57,275 bases of DNA from an uncultured Campylobacterales bacterium (GTDB lineage: Bacteria > Campylobacterota > Campylobacteria > Campylobacterales > Arcobacteraceae). Shown piece by piece: positions 43,787 to 53,167 of this stretch. Below the pieces are notes generated by a model, which made no database searches, was not told where the DNA came from, and saw nothing but the letters and a program-made list of their open reading frames with translations. The position numbers were made by a program, and so were the translations under genes. The stretch spans positions 1-57,275 of the forward strand of contig CALKDR010000027.1 of assembly GCA_938084175.1 (NCBI GenBank), read 5' to 3'. The stretch's first letter is position 1, and each line of letters starts with the position of its first letter.

Positions 43787-44281
43787 TTATAAAATTACTT
43801 CTATTTCTTTTGAATCACTTTCAATTTTCTTAGATTGTACAATTCTGTCTTCTTTTAATTTAACAGCCAATTCTTTATTGGAAATCGCAAGAATCTGCAT
43901 TGCAAGATATGCTGCATTTATAGCTCCTGCTTTTCCAAGTGTAAGTGTAGCAACAGGCATTCCAGAAGGCATTTGAACAGTAGAAAGCATTGCATCCATA
44001 CCATCCGTTACTCCACCTTTCATTGGCACGCCAATAACAGGTTTTGTTGTTTCTGATGCTATTGCACCAGCTAGGTGTGCAGCCATTCCTGCAGCTGATA
44101 TAAAGGCAATAGCACCTTTTTCTTCAGCTTCTTTAATATAATCTTTAGTTCTAGTAGGAGATCTATGTGATGAAGAGATAATAAGCTCATAATTTACATT
44201 AAATTTTTCGAAAGTATCTGCACAATATTTCATGATTTCATAGTCAGATTTACTACCCATAATAATCGATATAAAATTCAT
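43787..44281 (-). CDS. purE: N5-carboxyaminoimidazole ribonucleotide mutase (PurE)
   Basis: PurE class I converts N5-CAIR to CAIR in purine synthesis. The 164-residue protein has IIMGSKSDYEIMKYCADTF, the ISSSHRSPTR loop, AFISAAGMAAHLAGAIAS, KPVIGVPMKGGVTDGMDAML and MPVATLTLGKAGAINAAYLA. AAAAGGATCAAT precedes the ATG. purK is not adjacent. Confidence 0.95.
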   Translation of the reverse strand: MNFISIIMGSKSDYEIMKYCADTFEKFNVNYELIISSSHRSPTRTKDYIKEAEEKGAIAFISAAGMAAHLAGAIASETTKPVIGVPMKGGVTDGMDAMLSTVQMPSGMPVATLTLGKAGAINAAYLAMQILAISNKELAVKLKEDRIVQSKKIESDSKEIEVIL

Positions 44282-44317
44282 ATTGATCCTTTTATTTTAT
44301 ATGAAAACACGATTATA

Positions 44318-45625
44318 TCAAAAATTATCTAATAGTTTTATAATCCTCGATACTTTCAGCTTTTCCCATGATTTAAATTTGTATAAAGTTAGTGAATCAT
44401 TTTTATAAATAAACTTAGATAATGACTTAGATTCATCAACAATTTTGATTACTTTTACATGATTATAATACTTTGTATTTATGTCAATTCTTTCATTGTT
44501 TGATAAAACAATTGTAGGTATCATAAATGCATCTGAAATATGAAAAGTAGAAGTATCACATGTAATAATAGAATCCATTAATGATGTAATATATATAAAA
44601 TCATTTATTGTTTTCGATTCTTTTGATAAATTAACAAATCTATCATCACTAATTTTAGCATCAATATTTAAAGTTGAAACAATTGTATAATCATCTAGTT
44701 TAGATAGCATTTTTTTTAGTATTAAAGAAGCAATATTTTGAGGAATTGTCTTTTTTACATCTGCTGAAAAAGGATGAAATAAAAGAACTTTTCCTTTTGA
44801 TTTTATTGAATTCATTTTATTTTCTAATCTTTTTGAAACTTTTATATTATCAATATTAAGTTCATTATGCTTTAAAAAAGAGGGAATCTTCTTATAATCA
44901 ATTCCAAATTTATATAAAAATGCATCAACATTATTTAGATTTTCAAAAGCTAATAACTTTTTTGTAACAGAGCTATTATCAATGAAATAATCATAAGTAC
45001 AAAGTTTTTCACTTGAAATTGATAAAGGAAGAACTTTATTTATAAACTTTTGCTTTAAATAAATTTGCTTATCTCTAGAATAAAAACTATTGTTTGATGC
45101 ATTTATATATAAATCTATATACACATTTTTATAAATTTCTTTTAGTTTGTTATATAAAATTCTTAGGGCAGTTGAAGAACTTATCATTTGACTTATATTA
45201 TCACCAAGTCCAGCAATAATAGCAATTGATATTTCTTCTTTATTTGCTAAAACTAATTGACTAGAAATGTCAATTTGTTTTGATTCATCAAATAATGATA
45301 TTATCTCTTTTTCATCACCAAAAATACTTTTTTGTGTTTGTTTCTTAAACTCTATAGTATTTAGATACTCGTTTTTATTACTAATACCTAACTCTATTGG
45401 AAAATTTTCTAAAGCCCTAATATTATCTTCTTTTAAATACTTTGTTAGATATTTATCCTTATCTACATTTCTAAAAACTTCTTTTAAATCATTAAAATCT
45501 TTTTCACTAGAAATGTAAACAGTATCATTTTCCAAGTTTGATGGCATTTTGAATTTATTGTATAAAACCAAAGTGCCATCAGTTGTTTTAATATTAATAT
45601 TTTGAGAAACTCTAAAAAATATCAT
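44318..45625 (-). CDS. Putative GT-B glycosyltransferase, GT9-like
   Basis: The 435-residue protein has a diverged N-terminal half without recognised motifs. Its C-terminal half looks like family 9 heptosyltransferases: VLLFHPFSADVKKTIPQNIA (a nucleotide-sugar strand-loop), YTIVSTLNIDAKISDDRFVNL, and then DFIYITSLMDSIITCDTSTFHISDAF, where heptosyltransferases have S.DTGPMHLA. It probably transfers a sugar to lipooligosaccharide or another surface glycan. It is the first gene after the U32 peptidase-like gene. Donor and acceptor are unknown; the assignment rests on the C-terminal pattern only. Confidence 0.5.
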   Translation of the reverse strand: MIFFRVSQNINIKTTDGTLVLYNKFKMPSNLENDTVYISSEKDFNDLKEVFRNVDKDKYLTKYLKEDNIRALENFPIELGISNKNEYLNTIEFKKQTQKSIFGDEKEIISLFDESKQIDISSQLVLANKEEISIAIIAGLGDNISQMISSSTALRILYNKLKEIYKNVYIDLYINASNNSFYSRDKQIYLKQKFINKVLPLSISSEKLCTYDYFIDNSSVTKKLLAFENLNNVDAFLYKFGIDYKKIPSFLKHNELNIDNIKVSKRLENKMNSIKSKGKVLLFHPFSADVKKTIPQNIASLILKKMLSKLDDYTIVSTLNIDAKISDDRFVNLSKESKTINDFIYITSLMDSIITCDTSTFHISDAFMIPTIVLSNNERIDINTKYYNHVKVIKIVDESKSLSKFIYKNDSLTLYKFKSWEKLKVSRIIKLLDNF

Positions 45626-45639
45626 TAATTTCTAAATAC

Positions 45640-46920
45640 CTATATTTCTGTATTTTCTGTTCTTAACATCGTTAAATAAGGTAAAATTCCAGGTAATTGC
45701 ATTTTATTAACATTACCACTATGAACAGATTCCATTTCTTTACCTGTTTCAGTTAAGATTTTTTTGAAATTAACGAAATAAATTCCATCTTCATTTTTAA
45801 AGATTTTACCAATTTCATTATCAACTTCTACAATATTACTGTCTCTTGGAGGGAAAATTTCAATATCTACATTTGGGTAAACTTTATATTTACATCTATA
45901 ATGCATTTCATCTTCAGTAATAAGTCCTGTAACTTCATACGAACCTTTTTCTATAGCGTATTTATGATTTTGAGAATCTAACTTGTCAAATGGTCTGTGA
46001 ACTAAGTAAGCGTCTGTAAAACCTCTATTTTTAGTTGTATGAAGTTCTCTTTGGTATTTATCTGCATCAAAAGTACCTGCATAATAATCATCAATAGCTT
46101 CTCTATATGCATTTGCAGTTACTGCAGCATAATAAGGTGATTTTGTTCTTCCTTCAATTTTTAGAGAATCAACAGCACCTGAATCAAGAATTTCTTGAAT
46201 ATGTGAAGCTAAGTTCATATCTTTAGAATTAAAGATATATGTCCCAACACCTGGATCTTCTTCAAGTCTAAATAATGTATTTTGATTTTCACTTTCTGCA
46301 TAAAGTGTATAATCAAATCTACAGTCATTTGCACAAGAACCTCTATTTGGAACTCGTCCACTTTGAACTGCTGAGATTAAACATCTTCCTGAATAAGCAA
46401 AACACATAGAACCATGTACAAAAATCTCAATTTCCATTTCTGGTAAATGCTTTTTAATTTGTTGTACATCTTTTAATGAAATTTCACGTGCCACTACAAT
46501 TCTTTTAACACCTAAATCCCAAAAAACTTGTGCATCTAAATAGTTAAGTACATTTGCTTGTGTTGATAAGTGGATATCAATATCAGGTGCAATTTCTCTA
46601 CATAGTTTTACAACTCCAGGAGCTGCTACAATAAAACCATCTGGCTTAAGTGCTGCCATATTTTCAATGTGTTTTTTTAGTAAATCAATTTGTGAATTAA
46701 AAGGAAATCCATTAATTGTAGCATATACTTTTTTACCTCGTGCATGCGCGTAATCAATACCCTCTTTAAATGTCTCAAATGTAAACTCTTTTCCTGCTCT
46801 AATTCGTAAAGAAAAGTGAGAAACTCCTGCATAAACTGCATCTGCTCCATAGTTTATAGCAAGTTTCATTTTCTCTAAGTTTCCTGCTGGTGATAATAAT
46901 TCTACTTTCTTATCGTTCAT
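45640..46920 (-). CDS. trhP: U32 peptidase-family protein, TrhP-like
   Basis: The 426-residue protein begins VELLSPAGNLEKMKLAINYGADAVYAG. It contains VHGSMCFAYSGRCLIS, GRVPNRGSCANDCRF and NSKDMNLASHI followed by SLKIEGRTKSPYY, the U32 signature with its cysteines for an iron-sulfur cluster. Family members once called collagenases (PrtC) now include RNA hydroxylation factors such as TrhP (YegQ), which forms 5-hydroxyuridine in tRNA. TrhP rather than RlhA is favoured by the length and the C-terminal barrel (YEVTGLITEDE). It is monocistronic or leads the GT9-like gene. Confidence 0.85.
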   Translation of the reverse strand: MNDKKVELLSPAGNLEKMKLAINYGADAVYAGVSHFSLRIRAGKEFTFETFKEGIDYAHARGKKVYATINGFPFNSQIDLLKKHIENMAALKPDGFIVAAPGVVKLCREIAPDIDIHLSTQANVLNYLDAQVFWDLGVKRIVVAREISLKDVQQIKKHLPEMEIEIFVHGSMCFAYSGRCLISAVQSGRVPNRGSCANDCRFDYTLYAESENQNTLFRLEEDPGVGTYIFNSKDMNLASHIQEILDSGAVDSLKIEGRTKSPYYAAVTANAYREAIDDYYAGTFDADKYQRELHTTKNRGFTDAYLVHRPFDKLDSQNHKYAIEKGSYEVTGLITEDEMHYRCKYKVYPNVDIEIFPPRDSNIVEVDNEIGKIFKNEDGIYFVNFKKILTETGKEMESVHSGNVNKMQLPGILPYLTMLRTENTEI

Positions 46921-47068
46921 GATATGTCCTTGGTAATAAGTTATAATTCATTATATTTATAAAAGCGCAATTATACCTAAATTTTTTATAAATTTAATAT
47001 AGACTGTTTTAGTCAATTTTAAAAAAATACATATATAATAATATATCTAATAATTATAAAGGATTAAG

Positions 47069-47743
47069 ATGAAAAAAATTCTATTATCAAGTATATTAAC
47101 AAGTGCACTATTATGTGCAATTGACTTTCAGTCAATTGGTGTCGATGCAAACTATACAGATTCAAATGATGAAGATAAAAGCATAACAATAAAAAGACAA
47201 ACACCAGATAATTGTAAAAGCGTTAAATTTAGTCCAAAGATATTTTTAGGTGGAGATTTAGTTGATGAAAGTGTTCCAAGTGAATGTAAAAAAACTTTTA
47301 TTACTTTTGCAGGAAAAGTATCTCCTATAAAATTTTCTAAGGATGTAGAAACTTATGGAGAAGTTGAAGTTTTAGAATTTATTGACAAAGCAAGAGATAA
47401 TGAAAATATGCTTTTAGTTGATTCAAGAACTGTTGATTGGTATTTAAATCAAACAATTCCAAGTGCAATAAATGTTCCATTTATATATTTAAATAAAGCA
47501 CAATATCCTGATGACTTTTTAGATGCTATTGATACTTTAGGTGTAAAAGTTACTAAAGATGGTTTTGATTTTACAAATGCAAAAGAGTTACTGCTGTTTT
47601 GTAATGGAGTTTGGTGCGGGCAATCACCTCTATCTATGAAAAATTTAATTGCTATTGGTTATCCACAAAATAAACTTAAATGGTATAGAGGTGGTATTCA
47701 ATCATGGTTAAGTTTAGGTTTTCCTACAATTAAACCAAATTAA
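47069..47743 (+). CDS. Periplasmic rhodanese-like protein
   Basis: The 224-residue protein has a signal peptide (MKKILLSSILTSALLCAID) and an N-terminal beta domain with two cysteines. A rhodanese domain starts at about residue 95: MLLVDSRTVDWYLNQTIPSAINVPF, then the active-site loop LFCNGVWCGQSP and WYRGGIQSWLSLGFPT. It is a paralogue of the protein at 55871, which has the same CNGxWCGQ loop and layout. That one is in the sox locus; this one stands alone next to a dead chemoreceptor. Likely role: periplasmic sulfane-sulfur carrier or transferase. TAAAGGATTA precedes the ATG. Confidence 0.85.
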   Translation: MKKILLSSILTSALLCAIDFQSIGVDANYTDSNDEDKSITIKRQTPDNCKSVKFSPKIFLGGDLVDESVPSECKKTFITFAGKVSPIKFSKDVETYGEVEVLEFIDKARDNENMLLVDSRTVDWYLNQTIPSAINVPFIYLNKAQYPDDFLDAIDTLGVKVTKDGFDFTNAKELLLFCNGVWCGQSPLSMKNLIAIGYPQNKLKWYRGGIQSWLSLGFPTIKPN

Positions 47744-47755
47744 AAAGAAAGCTTC

Positions 47756-48773
47756 CTAGAAGCTTTCCCATTTATCATCATTTTTAGATACTGATGATTC
47801 AATAACTTTATTTACTTGTTTATTTTGTAAAGCAGAACTTTTTGTTCATAGCTTAGATGAGGGCTCTTTTTTAAATTGTATTTTCTTTACCTCACGAATA
47901 GTTTCTACAACATTATCTCTTTTGCTGCATTAGTTGATCTGTTTGCCAGATTTCTCACTTCTTGTGTAACTACTACAAATTCTTTACCAGCTTTTCCTGC
48001 TGTTGCTGATTCAACAGCTGCATTATATGAAAGAATATTTGTTTGGAAAGCAATTTGGTCAATTACGGAAATTGCATCGTTGATTGAATTAACTTGTTAA
48101 TCTATATCTTTCATAGCTTCTGTTGTTCTTGAAGCTAAGTTTTGTCCTTGAGAAGATGAAGTTTATAAATCATTTGCCAATGAAGACATTTGTTGCACTT
48201 TTTGAATATTTGATTTAACAATAGATTTAACTTCTACAGGTGCTGCTGCTGTTTCTTCAATAACAATAGCATCAAGAGCAATTACTTGTTTTAATTTTCT
48301 GATATAAGAATTAAAACTATCTACAAGTTCTCTAACCTCATCATTAGAATCTTTTTCTATTTCATTAGAAATAGAGTTTGAACTACTTATTTCTTTCATA
48401 GTTTTATTCAGCTTTGAAAGTTGTTTTAAAATTGCTTTATTAATTAAAAATGAATATACAATATAAACTAAGAAAATAGGAAATTTGTTTGAGTTTTTAA
48501 ATCATCTTGAACTTCTATTTTAATCTTAGATGTTTCTGTTCTTTTGTTTTAAGCCTCAACTGTTTTCATAACTAAAGAAATATAGTTTTGTAACTCTTTT
48601 TCTTTTTTAGCATAAGCATCTTTTTTATACTTTTCAACATTTTCATCAGAGAACTCATTTATTGAGTATATTGAAGAAATTGCTACTGATAAGTAAACAA
48701 AAACAATTGTTGAAAGTGCTAATATTAATAGTTTTGCTTTTATAGAGATATTTGCATACATATTATTCACCAT
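47756..48773 (-). pseudogene. Methyl-accepting chemotaxis protein pseudogene
   Basis: The receptor can be read in pieces along the minus strand. The N-terminus at 48773 has the TM helix KLLILALSTIVFVYLSVAIS and the start of a periplasmic sensor, ending in a stop near 48549. The HAMP/adaptor part (DEVRELVDSFNSYIRKL) is at 48163-48399. The signalling tip ([19 protein letters not shown], then [18 protein letters not shown]) is at about 47930-48090. The C-terminal tail KNDDKWESF ends at a TAG at 47756. Frameshifts, stops and deletions of most of the sensor separate the parts, so no functional receptor can be made. Confidence 0.88.
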
Positions 48774-48855
48774 TATTTATTAGTTTATTTATATATCTTA
48801 CCCATAATATCTTTAATTTTAAAAATAAAATTTGTTATTTTTTATAATTTAGCTT

Positions 48856-50010
48856 TTATAATACTTTTTTAATATCATTAACAATTGCCAAGTCTATTTT
48901 CTTATCTTCAGACATTTTTTCCAATAGTCTAAAGGCTTCGTCTTTATTATATGCATTTCTATGAGGTTTTTTAGTACATAAAGAATTATATATATTTAAA
49001 GTTGCTAATAATCTATCTTTTAAACTTAAATCTTTAGCTTCAAGATTAAATGGATATCCTTTTCCATCTAGAGACTCTTGTATTCTACTACTACATATAG
49101 CAATATCATTAAATCCCATTATATTGCTTAATATCTTTTTATTGTAATAAGGATATGCTTTTAATTCTTCATATTCATTATTTGATAAATTTTCATTTTT
49201 TTCCAAGATTTCTAAAGGTATTAATTGTTTTCCAATATTACATAAAGATGCGCTGATCATTAATGTATATTTATCCTTATGTTCAAACTCATAAAATTCA
49301 CACATTTTTTTACAATTATCAATTAATAATGATTTATTATTCATAATATCATTAAAAACACTTGTGATTTTTAATACATCTTCAAAATCTAAACTATTTG
49401 AAAAGTCATGTAAGTTATTAAAAATAAAATATACAATATCATTTTCATTTTGTATATCAATCCAAAAATCAATATTTGAACTTATATCTAAGAATGCAGA
49501 AACTAAAGTATCATCAAAAAGTACTTTTGAATTTTCACTAACAAAGCTATTTATTTCTTTTCTATTTTGAATATCTTTTTTTGATAAATCAAATTTTTCA
49601 TCTAGTAGTTGAGAAAAGAATAGGATTTTAGATAAAAGAGGAATATCATTATTTTTTAATCCAAATGTACCTAATCCATCATATCTTTCATTTTGATATT
49701 TAAGTATATTATTTTTGCATTCTATAAATGGAAAATCTTTTATTTTTTCTTCACTTAATATATAATACTTACTATCTTTAGTCCTACTTTCATTTAATGC
49801 AATATCATGACATAAACTATATGCACATAAATCAAACATTTCCCTAGGATTAAGTCCTAATTTTTGTCCAATTTTTAAGGAAAGAAATGCAATTCTTTTT
49901 GAATGGTTTATAGATGTATTATTGTGTTGGGATTCTAAAAAATCTAAGGTATGAGATGTTGATAATAAAAAGTTGTTTAAATTAAATGCTAGTTGTTTTT
50001 TCTTGTCCAT
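48856..50010 (-). CDS. Tandem degenerate HD-GYP-type protein
   Basis: The 384-residue cytoplasmic protein holds two HD-GYP-like halves. The first (about 20-190) keeps H36 and the HD pair H68-D69 (SLCHDIALNE), but its GYP position reads DGLGTFG. The second (about 225-384) has lost the HD pair (SLCNIGKQL at 256-263) but keeps DGKGYPF at 315-321 and the helix LSLKDRLLATLNIYNSL. HD-GYP proteins degrade cyclic di-GMP. Splitting the motifs between two halves could mean a composite site or a receptor that binds without cleaving. It is a single gene beside the dead chemoreceptor. Confidence 0.7.
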   Translation of the reverse strand: MDKKKQLAFNLNNFLLSTSHTLDFLESQHNNTSINHSKRIAFLSLKIGQKLGLNPREMFDLCAYSLCHDIALNESRTKDSKYYILSEEKIKDFPFIECKNNILKYQNERYDGLGTFGLKNNDIPLLSKILFFSQLLDEKFDLSKKDIQNRKEINSFVSENSKVLFDDTLVSAFLDISSNIDFWIDIQNENDIVYFIFNNLHDFSNSLDFEDVLKITSVFNDIMNNKSLLIDNCKKMCEFYEFEHKDKYTLMISASLCNIGKQLIPLEILEKNENLSNNEYEELKAYPYYNKKILSNIMGFNDIAICSSRIQESLDGKGYPFNLEAKDLSLKDRLLATLNIYNSLCTKKPHRNAYNKDEAFRLLEKMSEDKKIDLAIVNDIKKVL

Positions 50011-50085
50011 TTATAGTCCTATATAGTAAATTATGATTCAATCATATTACTATATAGTTACTAATTTTATATTAAATTTTAAGAA

Positions 50086-50868
50086 TTATTCTTCTTCAAA
50101 TAATGAAGTAATTGCTTCGACACTTCGATCTGTCATATCTAAGTCTATATGTCCTGCATCATTTACCTCAACTAATTGTACGTTTAATCCTTGAGCTTTC
50201 ATTTTATTGAAGAAATCTTTTGTAACAAGTGGTTTTGAGATTTCATCTTTTGAACCATAAATCATTAAAAATTTTGATTTTTTATTCATTTTACTTAAAA
50301 CATCAATTGCTAAAATATGTCTTTCATCTGATAAAGCAGGTCTTTCATATCTACCTGCTACTAATACAATATTTTGTAAAAGATCTGGATTTAAACCAGC
50401 TAATGATGCACTCATCATAGCTCCAGCTGAATGACCTATAATTGTAATTTCTTTACTTTCATATTTTTGTTTTAACGAAATAACTAATTCTTGTAAGAAT
50501 TTTACATATTCTTTTGTAGCTGCTTGATGGTTAAGCTCTTTACTAGCAATTGATTTTAAATTGTTTAATGAAGAATTTGAATAACCAGGAAGGGCAATTG
50601 CAATAGTGCTAATATCTGTTGACATATTAACATTTTCAGCAAAAGGAGCATATCTTCCAAGAACATTACTACCCTCATCCCATGTTCCATGAACAATAAT
50701 AATCAACTTATCATTATCATCACCCTCAAACATTGCATAATTTATACATTCATTTCCTGCATAAATATATCCCTCACCTTTTGCTTCACATTCTGACTTT
50801 TTTACTTGTTTTGCAAATGAAAAAGATACAAAACCTACTAATAATAAAAATAAAACTTTTCTTAACAT
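50086..50868 (-). CDS. Periplasmic alpha/beta hydrolase
   Basis: The 260-residue protein has a signal peptide (LRKVLFLLLVGFVSFSFA) and an alpha/beta-hydrolase fold with IIIVHGTWDEGSNVLG as the oxyanion strand. ITIIGHSAGAMMSASLAG contains the nucleophile Ser, FLMIYGSKDEISKPLV the acid, and VNDAGHIDLD the catalytic His. Two cysteines near the mature N-terminus may form a disulfide. Substrate is unknown; the family covers esterases and dienelactone-hydrolase-like enzymes. It is divergent from the rhodanese-MBL gene. Confidence 0.82.
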   Translation of the reverse strand: MLRKVLFLLLVGFVSFSFAKQVKKSECEAKGEGYIYAGNECINYAMFEGDDNDKLIIIVHGTWDEGSNVLGRYAPFAENVNMSTDISTIAIALPGYSNSSLNNLKSIASKELNHQAATKEYVKFLQELVISLKQKYESKEITIIGHSAGAMMSASLAGLNPDLLQNIVLVAGRYERPALSDERHILAIDVLSKMNKKSKFLMIYGSKDEISKPLVTKDFFNKMKAQGLNVQLVEVNDAGHIDLDMTDRSVEAITSLFEEE

Positions 50869-50947
50869 TTTAACCCCTCTTTGAATATTTAATTTATATA
50901 TGTATATAATTTCTTTATAATAAAATATTATAACTTAAGGAGAGGTT

Positions 50948-52261
50948 TTGTTAAAAAATAAATATATACAAAAAATTGCTATTTTGCTATTTTTATCAAT
51001 TTGTAGTCTAGAAGCATTAGATATAAATAAAATGCAAAAAGACGTATTAAAAGAAGTGAAGGTAATTAAAACAGAAGAGTTAGTTGAGCTTTTAAAACAA
51101 AAGCCAAATACAAAAATTATTGATGTTAGATCAAGAGCTGAGATTAATAATCAAGGTGGCTATATCAAAGCCAATAAAGTAAGCAATATCCAAAGAGGTG
51201 ATTTAGAATTTTTAATTTCTCAAGAAGTAAAAACTTCTGATACTTTTGTAGTACATTGTTTTAATGGAAATAAATCACTATTTGCTGCAAAAAGATTAAA
51301 AGATTTAGGATATAAAAATGTTCTTTATTATCAAGATAGTTTTAAAGTTTGGAAAGAAAAGCAACTTCCAATGTCATCTTTAGATAAGTATCCACAATCA
51401 ATGCTTTATAATAAGATTCAAAAAGTTGCAAATGGTGTTTATACATCTATTGGAATTACAGCACCATATGAATATGAATCAAGTGCACATAATAACAACT
51501 TAGGATTTATTATAGGTGATGAGTCTGTATTAGTTTGGAATGCAAGTTCATCTTATCTTTTAGCTCAATCTTTTCATAAAGAGATTAAAAAGATTACTAA
51601 TAAACCTGTTAAATATGTTGTAGTAGAAAATTCTCAAGGTCATGCAATTTTAGGTTCAAACTATTGGAAAGAACAAGGTGCTTCAATTATTGCTCAAGAG
51701 TTAGTTGAAGATGAAATGGCTAGTAAGGGTGAGATTATGCTATCACGAATGCAAAGAGTTTTAAAAGATAAAATGGATGGATCAGAACTTGTAGAACCTG
51801 ATGAATATTTTAAAGATACTATGACATTTGATTTAGGAAATAGAATTGTAGAAGCTAAGTATTTTGGATATGCACATGAGCATAGTGATATTCTTCTTTG
51901 GTTACCAAAAGAAAAAATTGCATTTGCAGGAGATATTGCTTTTAATAATAGATTATTACCTATATTTGAAATTACTCAAACAAATAAATGGTTAGAAGCT
52001 TGGGATAAATTTGCAGCACTTGATGCAAAAATCGTAATTCCAGGTCATGGCGAAGTAACTAATATGCAAACAGTTACTAAGTATACAAAAGATTATCTTG
52101 TATATTTAAGAGAAAAAATTGAAGAAATATTAGATGAAGATGGTGGATTAAATGATGCTTATAATATTGATATGTCAAAATTTGAGCATTTAGACACATA
52201 CAAAGAACTTGGTAAACAGAATATTGCTAGAGTTTTTAAACAAATGGAATTTGAAGAGTAA
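50948..52261 (+). CDS. Periplasmic rhodanese fused to a degenerate metallo-beta-lactamase domain
   Basis: The 437-residue protein has a signal peptide (IAILLFLSICSLEAL) and a rhodanese domain (about 35-140) with active-site loop VHCFNGNKSL. A metallo-beta-lactamase-like domain (about 155-400) resembles SoxH-type periplasmic hydrolases. In that domain the usual HxHxDH is NSQGHA, so most Zn1 ligands are gone, while GYAHEHSD, FAGDIAF and IPGHGEV are kept. A TTG start follows AAGGAGAGG. The fusion and the sox locus nearby suggest a sulfur-transfer role; hydrolytic activity is doubtful without the motif. Confidence 0.82.
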   Translation: MLKNKYIQKIAILLFLSICSLEALDINKMQKDVLKEVKVIKTEELVELLKQKPNTKIIDVRSRAEINNQGGYIKANKVSNIQRGDLEFLISQEVKTSDTFVVHCFNGNKSLFAAKRLKDLGYKNVLYYQDSFKVWKEKQLPMSSLDKYPQSMLYNKIQKVANGVYTSIGITAPYEYESSAHNNNLGFIIGDESVLVWNASSSYLLAQSFHKEIKKITNKPVKYVVVENSQGHAILGSNYWKEQGASIIAQELVEDEMASKGEIMLSRMQRVLKDKMDGSELVEPDEYFKDTMTFDLGNRIVEAKYFGYAHEHSDILLWLPKEKIAFAGDIAFNNRLLPIFEITQTNKWLEAWDKFAALDAKIVIPGHGEVTNMQTVTKYTKDYLVYLREKIEEILDEDGGLNDAYNIDMSKFEHLDTYKELGKQNIARVFKQMEFEE

Positions 52262-52272
52262 AAACTCTTCAA
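52251..52272. terminator. Terminator between the rhodanese-MBL gene and dsrE-like gene
   Basis: TTGAAGAGT pairs with ACTCTTCAA around AAAA and is followed by ATTTT. It overlaps the end of the plus-strand gene and faces the converging minus-strand gene. Confidence 0.75.
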
Positions 52273-52275
52273 ATT

Positions 52276-52713
52276 TTAATAAGCATTAACTCCGATATAT
52301 CCATCTACTTGTTTTTCTACAAACTCAACAATTCCAGCTTGAACATATTCTAAATCATCAATAAACTCGTCTTCTGTCCACTTCATACTAATCATTGTAT
52401 TTTTACATGCAAAAAACTCAACATCATATTCCATAAGTGAGCTTATTCTTGTAAGTGTAGCTTTATCATAATCTTTTCTTAAAGCTCTCATACCATTACC
52501 ATAAGCAACAACAGAGACTTTTAAAGACTCTTCAGGATACTCTTTTAAAATATTGTATATAGTTCCTAAGTTATGGTTTACCTTATCTAAATCTGAATCA
52601 TATATTTGAAAAACAACTTTTCGTGGATTATCAAATGATGGTTGTGGATTTGAGAATGTAGATTCTCCATAAACAAATATAGTAAAAAATAAAACTAATA
52701 ATAAATTTTTCAT
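52276..52713 (-). CDS. Periplasmic DsrE-family protein
   Basis: The 145-residue protein has a signal peptide (LLLVLFFTIFVYGES) and a DsrE/DsrF-like domain: KVVFQIYDSDLDKVNHNLGTI, LKVSVVAYGNGMRAL and VEFFACKNTMISM, with a single cysteine at the position where sulfur-carrying DsrE proteins hold sulfur. Such proteins bind or relay sulfane sulfur. It is one base after the MOSC gene, so the cytochrome-thioredoxin, MOSC and DsrE genes form one operon downstream of soxB. Confidence 0.85.
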   Translation of the reverse strand: MKNLLLVLFFTIFVYGESTFSNPQPSFDNPRKVVFQIYDSDLDKVNHNLGTIYNILKEYPEESLKVSVVAYGNGMRALRKDYDKATLTRISSLMEYDVEFFACKNTMISMKWTEDEFIDDLEYVQAGIVEFVEKQVDGYIGVNAY

Positions 52714-52714
52714 A

Positions 52715-53164
52715 TTATTGATCCTTTGTATAAATTAAATTTTCTTTTTCAATTATACCACTAGTTAATATTTTACAATATAAACCTCTATGATCTTTTA
52801 CTAAAATAGGCAATTGCTTACCAAAAACTGCTAAGTGGTTACAAATAGTACAGTTTTGAGTTATTTCTAATTTAACACCTTGTATTTCAAAAATACTTCC
52901 AATTTTATACTCATGAGGATCAAAATCCATTAAAATATTTTCTCCAAAACTACCTAATTCTAAATCAATATTATTTTCTTTTGCAATTGTGTAAGCTTTT
53001 AAGCCTACAATCATTACAGCTTTTTCTTCATCTTTTCCTGCAAACTTGTCATCTTTTATTCCAAAACCTTTAATAAATTCTAGCTTTTTTACAAGCGGTC
53101 TTGGAAGTCCTGAAGAGTTTTTATCAGCACTAAATACTTCAATTATTTTTCCTATTTTTTTCAT
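52715..53164 (-). CDS. MOSC-domain protein
   Basis: The 149-residue protein matches the MOSC domain found in molybdenum-cofactor sulfurases. It shows LEFIKGFGIKDDKFAG, then AVMIVGLKAYTIAKENNID, LGSFGENILMDFDP and LEITQNCTICNHLAVFG, where the conserved cysteine is thought to carry sulfur to a metal cofactor. Standing alone, it may process sulfur for a molybdoenzyme. It is three bases after the cytochrome-thioredoxin gene. Confidence 0.85.
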   Translation of the reverse strand: MKKIGKIIEVFSADKNSSGLPRPLVKKLEFIKGFGIKDDKFAGKDEEKAVMIVGLKAYTIAKENNIDLELGSFGENILMDFDPHEYKIGSIFEIQGVKLEITQNCTICNHLAVFGKQLPILVKDHRGLYCKILTSGIIEKENLIYTKDQ

Positions 53165-53167
53165 TTA

